Source of the DNA: JAJTHJ01 sp046316025
GTDB taxonomy: Bacteria; Pseudomonadota; Gammaproteobacteria; Burkholderiales; Burkholderiaceae_F
Direction of reading: 5' to 3'
NCBI GenBank assembly: GCA_046316025.1
Contig: JBKCXU010000122.1
Coordinates: 1-13,163 of the forward strand
DNA length: 13,163 nucleotides
In this document: positions 7,061 to 13,163 of the stretch, piece after piece
Layout of the letters: every line of letters begins with the position of its first letter
How positions within the stretch are numbered: position 1 is the first letter of the stretch
Translations under genes and position numbers: made by a program
The notes under the pieces: model-generated
Database searches by the model: none
What the model was told of the DNA's origin: nothing
The model's input: only the letters and a program-made list of their open reading frames with translations

Positions 7061-7072
7061 GCTGTGCACAGC
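7061..7072. repeat. Perfect 12-bp palindrome after dnaA
   Basis: GCTGTGCACAGC is a perfect palindrome that begins at the base following the dnaA stop codon. It is continuous with the box at 7052-7060. It could be a dimeric protein-binding site; it has no loop or T run, so it is not a terminator. Confidence 0.6.
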
Positions 7073-7084
7073 CGGTCGCACAGC

Positions 7085-7153
7085 CTGTGGACGGCGGTGG
7101 ACGACTCGCCCGATGCTGCGTTGCGATAAGCCGGTTATCCCATCCGTCCACAG
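7085..7153. repeat. 10-bp inverted repeat with DnaA half-sites
   Basis: CTGTGGACGG (7085-7094) and CCGTCCACAG (7144-7153) are exact reverse complements separated by 49 bp. Each arm contains the TGTGGA/TCCACA half of a DnaA box. The dyad GATAA-GCCGG-TTATC (7125-7139) lies between the arms, not centred on the same axis. Confidence 0.7.
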
Positions 7154-7231
7154 CTTCTTCGGCCTTTACGCAGCGCCTGTCCCCAGGCCAACCGCCTCGC
7201 CAAGTACGCGCCGGACCTGCGAAAATCCACC

Positions 7232-7240
7232 TTATCCCCA
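7232..7240 (+). promoter_or_regulatory. DnaA-like box upstream of dnaN
   Basis: TTATCCCCA differs from the TTATCCACA consensus at one position. It lies 46 bp before the dnaN ATG, where bound DnaA could affect dnaN transcription. Confidence 0.45.
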
Positions 7241-7286
7241 AAACCGGCCGGCCTTATTACCTAGCCTTTATCAAAGGAAATAAAAA

Positions 7287-8390
7287 ATGCAGTTGATCAA
7301 AGCCTCGCGCGACGATCTGCTCAAGCCGTTGCAGGTGGTCAGCGGCATCGTCGAACGGCGCAACACGATGCCGATCCTCGCCAACGTGCTCGTGCGCAAA
7401 GAGGCCGGCCGGGTGAGCTTTACCGCCACCGATCTGGAAATCCAGATTCAGACCGCTGCGGACTTCGGCACCGGCAGCGACAGCGCCGCCACCACCGTCA
7501 ACGCGCGCAAGCTGGTCGACATCCTGCGCGCACTGCCCGAGGCCGAAGTCGCGTTGGGACTGACTGGCAAGAAGCTCGCGGTGCAAAGCGGCAAGAGCAA
7601 GTTTTCGCTGCAAACGCTGGCGGCCGAGGAATACCCGACCATCGCCCAGGCGAGCTTCACCGCCGACTTCACGCTGCCCGCGGCGCAGTTGAAGTACCTG
7701 CTCGGCATGGTGCACTTTGCGATGGCCGCGCAGGACATCCGCTACTACTTGAACGGCATGCTGCTGGTGCTCGACGGCGGCACCGTGCGTGCGGTGGCGA
7801 CCGACGGCCACCGACTGGCCCTGGCCGAGGTGGAGCGCGACGGCGCCGCCGCCACGCCGGTGGAAGCCATCATCCCGCGCAAGACCGTGCTCGAACTGCT
7901 GCGCCTGCTGCCCGACAACGAAGACCCGGTGCGGGTGCAACTGGCAGCCAACCAGATCAAGCTCGGCTTCGGCTCGATCGAGCTCGTCTCCAAGCTCGTC
8001 GAGGGCAAGTTCCCCGACTATGGGCGCGTGATTCCGGTGGGCAACGGCAAGATCTTCGACGTCGGCCGCGAAGCGCTGATCGGCTCGCTGCACCGCGCGG
8101 CGATTCTGACCACCGACAAGTTCAAGGGCGTGCGCTGGGTGCTCGGTGCCGGCGTGCTGAAAATCAGCGCCAACAACGCCGACCAGGAAGAAGCGCAGGA
8201 AGAACTCGAAGTCGACTACAGCGGCGACGGTGTGGACATCGGTTTCAACGTCACCTACCTGCTCGACGTGCTCAGCAACCTGAAATGCGAGCACGTGCGC
8301 TTTGCGCTCGGCGATGCGCTGGGCAGTGCGCTCATCGGCGTGCCGGAGTCCGACAAGTTCAAGTACGTCGTCATGCCGATGCGCATTTGA
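7287..8390 (+). CDS. dnaN: DNA polymerase III beta subunit (sliding clamp)
   Basis: The clamp forms a dimeric ring around DNA and tethers the replicative polymerase and other DNA enzymes. The 367 residues match the usual length and would fold as three similar domains (about 1-120, 121-245, 246-367). The N-terminus MQLIKASRDDLLKPLQVVSGIVERR is followed by NTMPILANVLV. Other typical motifs are RYYLNGMLL, ATDGHRLAL, KFPDYGRVIP and the C-terminal tail VVMPMRI, which lines the binding pocket for partner proteins. The ATG at 7287 has a strong Shine-Dalgarno sequence (AAAGGA, 7273-7278) in an A-rich leader. It lies between dnaA (226 bp) and gyrB (208 bp), the standard order. Confidence 0.99.
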   Translation: MQLIKASRDDLLKPLQVVSGIVERRNTMPILANVLVRKEAGRVSFTATDLEIQIQTAADFGTGSDSAATTVNARKLVDILRALPEAEVALGLTGKKLAVQSGKSKFSLQTLAAEEYPTIAQASFTADFTLPAAQLKYLLGMVHFAMAAQDIRYYLNGMLLVLDGGTVRAVATDGHRLALAEVERDGAAATPVEAIIPRKTVLELLRLLPDNEDPVRVQLAANQIKLGFGSIELVSKLVEGKFPDYGRVIPVGNGKIFDVGREALIGSLHRAAILTTDKFKGVRWVLGAGVLKISANNADQEEAQEELEVDYSGDGVDIGFNVTYLLDVLSNLKCEHVRFALGDALGSALIGVPESDKFKYVVMPMRI

Positions 8391-8441
8391 GGAGGCGCCG
8401 CATAAGCGACTGCGCGGGCCAATCTCGGCACTGCGGTGCTC

Positions 8442-8459
8442 GCCGTACGGCAGTACGGC
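8442..8459. repeat. Hairpin 1 of the dnaN-gyrB spacer
   Basis: Perfect 7-bp arms GCCGTAC and GTACGGC around a 4-base GGCA loop. The arm itself contains the palindrome GTAC. Confidence 0.75.
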
Positions 8460-8476
8460 TGCGCTCCTCGCGCCGA

Positions 8477-8495
8477 CCCCGGATCGAGTCCGGGG
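8477..8495. repeat. Hairpin 2: CCCCGGA-type intergenic palindrome
   Basis: Perfect 7-bp arms CCCCGGA and TCCGGGG around TCGAG. This form, with a short A/T-containing centre, is familiar from dispersed intergenic repeats in several proteobacteria. Whether it is repeated in this genome cannot be seen from one window. Confidence 0.75.
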
Positions 8496-8545
8496 CAGGC
8501 TCTTGGCCCGCTCGCTACGCTTCTGCGACACCTCCTCCCCTGTAG

Positions 8546-8564
8546 CGCGACGCTTGCTGTCGCG
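8546..8564. repeat. Hairpin 3 of the dnaN-gyrB spacer
   Basis: Perfect 6-bp arms CGCGAC and GTCGCG around the 7-base loop GCTTGCT, about 35 bp before the gyrB start. Confidence 0.65.
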
Positions 8565-8598
8565 AGCGCATCCCTCTTTCCCTAGGGAATTTCGATTG

Positions 8599-11106
8599 AT
8601 GTCCGCAGTCCCCGAAGATCAACCCCCTCCGCCCGCGCCGTCGACCGACTACGGCGCCTCCAGCATCCAGATCCTCGAAGGCCTGGAGGCGGTGCGCAAG
8701 CGCCCCGGCATGTACATCGGCGACACGCAGGACGGCACCGGACTGCATCACATGGTGTTCGAGGTCGTCGATAACGCCATCGACGAAGCGCTGGCCGGCT
8801 ACTGCGACGACATCGTCGTCACCATCCACACCGACAACTCGATCTCGGTGCTCGACAACGGCCGCGGCATTCCCACCGGGCTCAAGCTCGACGACAAGCA
8901 CGAACCCAAGCGCAGCGCCGCCGAGATCGCGCTGACCGAACTGCACGCCGGCGGCAAGTTCAACCAGAACAGCTACAAGGTCTCCGGCGGCTTGCACGGC
9001 GTGGGCGTGTCTTGCGTCAACGCGCTCTCAAAGTGGCTGCGCCTGACCGTGCGGCGCGACGGCCAGGTGCACTTCATGGAGTTCGAGTTGGGCGTGCCCA
9101 AGGACCGCCTGACCGAAACGCTCGACGGCGTGCCGGTCTCGCCGATGCGCGTGACGGGCGCTACCGACAAACGCGGCACCGAAGTGCATTTCCTGCCCGA
9201 CGCGGAGATCTTCACCCAGGTCGACTTCCACTACGACGTGCTGTCCAAGCGGCTGCGCGAGTTGAGCTTCCTCAACAACGGCGTGCGCATCCGGCTGATC
9301 GACCAGCGCACGGGCAAGGAAGAGGACTTCGCCTTTGCCGGCGGCGTGCGCGGCTTTGTCGAGTACATCAACAAGGCCAAGACGGTCCTGCACCCGAACA
9401 TCTTCTACGTCAACGCCGAGTCCGCCGCCGGCGGCGTGGCGGTCGGCGTCGAAGTCGCCATGCAGTGGAACGACGGCTACACCGAAAGCCTGCTCGCCTA
9501 CACCAACAACATCCCGCAGCGCGACGGCGGCACGCACATCACCGGCCTGCGCGCGGCGATGACGCGCGTGCTCAACAAGTACATCGAGGAGCACGAATTC
9601 GCCAAAAAGGCCAAGGTCGAAACCACCGGCGACGACATGCGCGAGGGCCTGACTTGCGTGTTGAGCGTGAAGGTGCCCGAACCCAAGTTCAGCGCGCAGA
9701 CCAAGGACAAGCTGGTGTCGTCCGAAGTGCGGCCCGCCGTCGAAGACGTGGTCGCCCGCGCGCTGGAAACCTGGCTCCTGGAGCGCCCTGCCGACGCCAA
9801 GATCGTCTGCAGCAAGATCGTCGAAGCCGCCCGCGCGCGCGAAGCGGCCCGCAAGGCGCGCGAGATGACGCGCCGCAAAGGCGTGCTCGACGGCGCCGGC
9901 CTGCCCGGCAAGCTTGCCGACTGCCAGGAGCGCGACCCCGCCAAGTGCGAGCTCTACATCGTCGAGGGCGATTCGGCCGGCGGCAGCGCCAAGCAGGGCC
10001 GCGACCGCAAGTTCCAGGCGATCCTGCCGCTGCGCGGCAAAGTGCTGAACGTCGAGAAGTCGCGCTTCGACAAACTGATCGCCAGCGAGCAGATCGCCAC
10101 GCTGATCACCGCGCTCGGCACCAGCATCGGGCCGGACTTCAACGCCGACAAGCTGCGCTATCACCGCATCATTCTCATGACGGATGCCGACGTTGACGGC
10201 GCGCACATCAGAACCCTGTTGTTGACGTTGCTCTACCGCCAGATGCCGCAACTCGTGGAGCGCGGGCACATCTACATCGCGCAGCCGCCGCTGTACAAGG
10301 TCAAGTCCGGGCGCGAAGAGCGTTATGTGAAGGACGACCACGAGCTGGCGCAACTGCTGCTCAAGCTCGCGCTGGACGGCGCGCGTCTGTACGTGGACGC
10401 GCAGGCGACCGAGAGCAATCGCGCGATCGCCGGCGACGCGCTGGCCGAACTCGCCCGCCAGTACCTGGCCGCCGACGCCGTGGTGCAGCGGCTGGCGCGC
10501 GTGATCGACCACGACGCGCTGGTCGCCATCACCCACGGCGTGGAACTCGACCTGCACAACGAGGCTGCCGCGCAGGCCAGCGCGCAACGGCTGACGGCGG
10601 CGCTGGGCAACGGCACGGTCGAAGTCTTTGCCCAGCACGATGAGAAGACCGACAAGCACCGGCTGGCCATCGCGCGGCGGCGGCACGGCAACGTGAAGCT
10701 TTCCGCCATCGACGCGGACTTCACGCTCGGCGCCGACTACGCGCTGCTGGCGGGCGCGGCGCGGAGCTTTAGCGGGCTCGCGGGGCCGGGCGCCAAGATC
10801 GTCCGGGGCGAGGGCGACAAGCGCAAGGAAGCGCCGGTGGCGGACTTTCGCGAGGCGATGCAATGGCTGCTGGCGCAGGCCGAATCCGGCATGGCCAAGC
10901 AGCGCTACAAAGGCCTGGGCGAAATGAACCCCGCGCAGTTGTGGGAAACGACGATGGACCCGGCGGTGCGCCGCCTGCTACGCGTGCGAATCGAAGACGC
11001 CATCGGCGCCGACCGCATCTTCACGACCTTGATGGGCGACGAAGTCGAACCGCGCCGCGCGTTTATCGAGGCGCATGCGTTGCAGGCGGGGAACATCGAC
11101 GTGTGA
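8599..11106 (+). CDS. gyrB: DNA gyrase subunit B
   Basis: GyrB is the ATPase subunit of gyrase, which introduces negative supercoils with GyrA. The 835 residues contain the GHKL ATPase domain with catalytic Glu55 and Asn59 (FEVVDNAIDEAL), DNGRGIP (86-92), the GGLHGVG lid loop and the QTK loop (AQTKDKL). The TOPRIM domain has EGDSAGG (456-462) and metal-binding DADVDG (529-534). The ~160-residue insert typical of Gram-negative GyrB comes next, then the tail with QRYKGLGEMNP and FIEAHAL. It is slightly longer than E. coli GyrB (804) because of a Pro-rich N-terminal extension (residues 1-18). The ATG at 8599 was chosen for the family-type N-terminus and the AGGGA site 10 bp upstream; the frame is open further upstream, but into dnaN. 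Confidence 0.99.
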   Translation: MSAVPEDQPPPPAPSTDYGASSIQILEGLEAVRKRPGMYIGDTQDGTGLHHMVFEVVDNAIDEALAGYCDDIVVTIHTDNSISVLDNGRGIPTGLKLDDKHEPKRSAAEIALTELHAGGKFNQNSYKVSGGLHGVGVSCVNALSKWLRLTVRRDGQVHFMEFELGVPKDRLTETLDGVPVSPMRVTGATDKRGTEVHFLPDAEIFTQVDFHYDVLSKRLRELSFLNNGVRIRLIDQRTGKEEDFAFAGGVRGFVEYINKAKTVLHPNIFYVNAESAAGGVAVGVEVAMQWNDGYTESLLAYTNNIPQRDGGTHITGLRAAMTRVLNKYIEEHEFAKKAKVETTGDDMREGLTCVLSVKVPEPKFSAQTKDKLVSSEVRPAVEDVVARALETWLLERPADAKIVCSKIVEAARAREAARKAREMTRRKGVLDGAGLPGKLADCQERDPAKCELYIVEGDSAGGSAKQGRDRKFQAILPLRGKVLNVEKSRFDKLIASEQIATLITALGTSIGPDFNADKLRYHRIILMTDADVDGAHIRTLLLTLLYRQMPQLVERGHIYIAQPPLYKVKSGREERYVKDDHELAQLLLKLALDGARLYVDAQATESNRAIAGDALAELARQYLAADAVVQRLARVIDHDALVAITHGVELDLHNEAAAQASAQRLTAALGNGTVEVFAQHDEKTDKHRLAIARRRHGNVKLSAIDADFTLGADYALLAGAARSFSGLAGPGAKIVRGEGDKRKEAPVADFREAMQWLLAQAESGMAKQRYKGLGEMNPAQLWETTMDPAVRRLLRVRIEDAIGADRIFTTLMGDEVEPRRAFIEAHALQAGNIDV

Positions 11107-11168
11107 GGCCGCGGCGCATCGTCGCGCGGGACTGGCACAGGACAACGACGCGGTAAACCAACTCACCG

Positions 11169-13163
11169 ATGACGCCCGAAGCCCAGGCCCGCCAGACCAT
11201 CGACCGCCTGCTCGCGGCGGCCGGCTGGGTGGTGCAGGACGTGAAGCAGGCCGACCTGCACGCCGCGCGCGGCGTCGCGCTGCGCGAATTTGCGCTCGAC
11301 CCCGGCCACGGCTTTGCCGACTACCTGCTCTACGTGGACGGCCGCGCCGCCGGCGTGATCGAAGCCAAAAGGCAAGGCGCCACCCTGACCGGCGTCGAAT
11401 GGCAGTCCTCCCGCTACGCGCAGGGGCTGCCCGCTGCCCTGCCCGCATGGCACCGCCCGCTGCCCTTTGTGTACGAAAGCACCGGGCGCGAAACCCACTT
11501 CACCAACGGCCTCGACCCCGAGCCGCGCGCCCGCGGCGTGTTTGCCTTTCACCAGCCGGAGACGTTGGCGGAGTGGCTTGGGGTTCCGCCCGACGCCGGC
11601 GTTGCAGAACGCAGTGGCGCACCGCCCCCACCCCGGCCCTCCCCCGCTGACGCAGGGGAGGGAGCAACACAGAGGGCCGCCCCCGCCGCCAACGAACCCT
11701 TCACCCCGTACCTGCGCGGCACCTTGCGCGCCCGCCTGCGCACGCTGCCGCCGCTCGTCACCGAGTGGGGCGAGCACAAACTGTGGCCCGCGCAGGTCGC
11801 CGCCATCCGCAACCTGGAAGCCAGCCTCGCGCAGAACAAGCCGCGCGCGCTGATCCAGATGGCCACCGGCAGCGGCAAGACCTTCACTGCCATCAGTGCC
11901 ATCTACCGGCTGATCAAATTTGCCGGCGCGCGGCGCGTGCTGTTTCTGGTGGACCGCGGCAACCTCGGCCGGCAGGCCAAAAAGGAGTTCGACCAGTACG
12001 TCTCGCCCGTCAACAACTACAAGTTCGGTGAAGAGTTCATCGTCCAGCACCTGACCAGCAACCAACTGGACGGCACCGCGCGCGTGGTGATCTGCACCAT
12101 CCAGCGGATGTACTCCATGCTCAAGGGCCGCGAGCTGGCGCCGGAACTGGACGAAGAGTCGTTTGGCTTTCCCCCTCCCCTTCAAGGGGAGGGCCGGGGT
12201 GGGGATGGGTTGACCGGGTTCGTCGAGCCGATCGACTACAACCCCGCCATCCCGATCGAGACCTTCGACCTCATCGTCACCGACGAGGCGCACCGTTCCA
12301 TCTACAACCTGTGGCGGCAGGTGCTGGAGTACTTCGACGCGTATCTGGTCGGCCTGACCGCCACGCCCAACAAGCAGACCTTCGGCTTCTTCAACCAGAA
12401 CCTGGTTATGGAGTACGGCCACCCGCAGGCGGTGGCCGACGGGGTCAACGTCAACTACGACGTCTACCGCATCAAGACCGAAGTCACCGCCGCAGGCAGC
12501 AAGGTCGAAGCCGGCTACTGGCTGCAAGTGCTGGACAAGCCCACCCGCGCGCGGCGCGACTGGCAACTGGACGACGACTTCGAGTACGCGCCGGAGGAAC
12601 TCGACCGCAGCGTGCAGACCCCCGACCAGATCCGCACCGTGGTGCGCGCCCTGCGCGACCACTGGAAGCGCGATCTTTTTCCCCAGCGCGAAGAACTGCC
12701 CAAGACGCTCGTCTTTGCCAAGGACGACAACCACGCCGAGGCGATCGTCACCCTGCTGCGCGAAGAATGGGGCCGCGGCAACGAGTTTGCGCAGAAGATC
12801 ACCTACCGCACCACCGGCACCAAGCCCGAAGACTTGATCAAGGCCTTCCGCACCAGCTACTACCCGCGCGTGGCCGTGACCGTGGACATGATCGCCACCG
12901 GCACCGACATCAAGCCGGTGGAGATTGTGGTGTTCATGCGCTCGGTGAAATCGCGCAACTTCTTTGAGCAAATGAAAGGCCGTGGTGTACGCGTTATCAA
13001 CCCGGATGATCTGCGCGCCGTCACGCCTGACGCTAAAGCCAAAGACCACTTTGTAATCGTGGATTGTGTGGGCGTATGCGAACGCGATATGACTGATTCG
13101 CGGCCGATGGACCAAAAGAAATCGGTGCCGTTCGATAAGCTCCTGCAAGCCGTAGCACTCGGC
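11169..13163 (+). CDS. hsdR: Type I restriction enzyme R subunit HsdR (partial, cut by window edge)
   Basis: HsdR is the ATP-driven DNA translocase and nuclease of a type I restriction-modification complex that cuts foreign unmodified DNA. The frame stays open for 665 codons to the window edge with no stop. The N-terminal PD-(D/E)xK nuclease has Asp51, Glu65 and Lys67 (GVIEAKRQG). The SF2 helicase motor has Walker A ATGSGKT (232-238), the DEAH box (372-375), GLTATP (395-400), VDMIATGTDIK (572-582) and QMKGRGVR (601-608). The start is fixed by an in-frame TAA at 11154; the ribosome-binding site is weak. It begins 62 bp after gyrB, so hsdM and hsdS, if present, lie beyond the window. Two palindromic repeats are translated in frame (residues about 153-166 and 335-347), and codon use shifts near 12963. 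Both key active sites are intact in the visible part. Confidence 0.93.
   Translation, partial: MTPEAQARQTIDRLLAAAGWVVQDVKQADLHAARGVALREFALDPGHGFADYLLYVDGRAAGVIEAKRQGATLTGVEWQSSRYAQGLPAALPAWHRPLPFVYESTGRETHFTNGLDPEPRARGVFAFHQPETLAEWLGVPPDAGVAERSGAPPPPRPSPADAGEGATQRAAPAANEPFTPYLRGTLRARLRTLPPLVTEWGEHKLWPAQVAAIRNLEASLAQNKPRALIQMATGSGKTFTAISAIYRLIKFAGARRVLFLVDRGNLGRQAKKEFDQYVSPVNNYKFGEEFIVQHLTSNQLDGTARVVICTIQRMYSMLKGRELAPELDEESFGFPPPLQGEGRGGDGLTGFVEPIDYNPAIPIETFDLIVTDEAHRSIYNLWRQVLEYFDAYLVGLTATPNKQTFGFFNQNLVMEYGHPQAVADGVNVNYDVYRIKTEVTAAGSKVEAGYWLQVLDKPTRARRDWQLDDDFEYAPEELDRSVQTPDQIRTVVRALRDHWKRDLFPQREELPKTLVFAKDDNHAEAIVTLLREEWGRGNEFAQKITYRTTGTKPEDLIKAFRTSYYPRVAVTVDMIATGTDIKPVEIVVFMRSVKSRNFFEQMKGRGVRVINPDDLRAVTPDAKAKDHFVIVDCVGVCERDMTDSRPMDQKKSVPFDKLLQAVALG
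11625..11664 (-). repeat. REP-like palindromic element inside hsdR, copy 1
   Basis: A GC-rich palindrome with perfect 8-bp arms, CCCTCCCC (11637-11644) and GGGGAGGG (11655-11662), around a 10-base loop. The adjoining 19 bases CCCCACCCCGGCCCTCCCC (11626-11644) are the exact reverse complement of the core of copy 2. It is translated in hsdR as a Pro/Ala/Gly-rich segment (APPPPRPSPADAGEG) between the nuclease and helicase domains. This G-rich form resembles widespread proteobacterial REP elements. Confidence 0.85.
12171..12209 (+). repeat. REP-like palindromic element inside hsdR, copy 2
   Basis: Perfect 10-bp arms, CCCTCCCCTT (12173-12182) and AAGGGGAGGG (12184-12193), flank a single C. They are followed by the tail of the 19-base core GGGGAGGGCCGGGGTGGGG (12186-12204), which is shared with copy 1 in the opposite orientation. 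It is translated as PPPLQGEGRGGDG between Walker A and the DEAH box, in a segment expected to be a surface loop. The frame continues normally on both sides. Confidence 0.88.

Larger units (their letters stand above)
7061..7286. other. dnaA-dnaN intergenic region with DnaA-like boxes and dyads
   Basis: This 226-bp spacer is much larger than needed for a simple operon. It holds a one-mismatch DnaA box (TTATCCCCA, 7232-7240), TGTGGA/TCCACA half-sites, the palindrome at 7061-7072, a 10-bp inverted repeat (7085-7094 with 7144-7153) and a smaller dyad GATAAGCCGGTTATC (7125-7139). It ends in an A/T-rich tail with the dnaN ribosome-binding site (AAAGGA, 7273-7278). It may carry the dnaN promoter and a second DnaA-binding region. 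Confidence 0.6.
8391..8598. other. dnaN-gyrB intergenic region with three hairpins
   Basis: No gene is apparent in these 208 bp, although the gyrB frame stays open through them. Three perfect inverted repeats follow one another: 8442-8459, 8477-8495 and 8546-8564. None is followed by a T run, so they do not look like simple terminators. The stretch resembles a mosaic of intergenic palindromic repeats. The end holds the gyrB ribosome-binding site (AGGGA, 8584-8588). No clear promoter was identified. Confidence 0.6.

Noticed and set aside
8302..8598. N-terminal extension of gyrB by 99 codons
   Set aside because: It would overlap dnaN and cross three hairpins. The GyrB family N-terminus and a ribosome-binding site fit the ATG at 8599.
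11590..12215. Frameshift or pseudogene in hsdR because of the repeat insertions
   Set aside because: The codon-by-codon translation stays open through both elements, with helicase motifs intact on both sides.
11163..13148. A 661-codon open frame on the minus strand opposite hsdR
   Set aside because: It is an antisense shadow caused by high GC. It has no recognisable domain, and the plus frame encodes all HsdR motifs in order.
1..13163. CRISPR arrays, tRNA/rRNA genes, insertion-sequence transposases
   Set aside because: No regularly spaced direct repeats, no tRNA-like or rRNA-like sequence and no transposase motifs were found on reading the window.

Overview
The window is about 13 kb of a GC-rich chromosome around the replication origin of a betaproteobacterium. 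The DnaA, DnaN, GyrB and YidC sequences read like Burkholderiales/Rhodocyclales proteins. That placement is family recognition by eye, not a search. Nearly all genes use G or C at the third codon position. Layout and direction match a bacterial oriC: rpmH-rnpA-yidD-yidC run leftward and dnaA-dnaN-gyrB run rightward.

Left part (1-3285): a noncoding stretch with a run of 14 Gs, then a small rightward gene for an unrecognised membrane protein. It ends one base short of yidC, where mnmE often lies in this gene order. The leftward ribosome/RNase P/membrane-insertion cluster follows: rpmH (L34), rnpA (RNase P protein), yidD and yidC, tightly packed, with a plausible sigma70-type promoter upstream of rpmH.

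Middle (3286-5689): an OmpR-family response regulator and a QseC/2CSK_N-type sensor kinase form an operon between rpmH and the origin. They point toward the origin, so the leftward fork meets them head-on. The next 393 bp have the marks of oriC: two tandem DnaA boxes 11 bp apart, an inverted perfect box, and a 100-bp stretch of about 37% GC in a genome near 70%.

Right part (5690-13163): dnaA, then a 226-bp spacer with two further DnaA-like boxes and several dyads, then dnaN, a 208-bp spacer with three hairpins, and gyrB. Starting 62 bp after gyrB is hsdR, the restriction/translocation subunit of a type I restriction-modification system. It stays open to the window edge (665 codons, no stop).

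The most unusual feature is inside hsdR. Two GC-rich palindromic REP-like elements lie in the coding frame in opposite orientation, share a perfect 19-bp core, and are translated as low-complexity inserts without breaking the frame. The last ~67 codons of hsdR also drop sharply in third-position GC (about 93% to 58%), which suggests a mosaic gene. No tRNA, rRNA, CRISPR array or transposase gene was seen.
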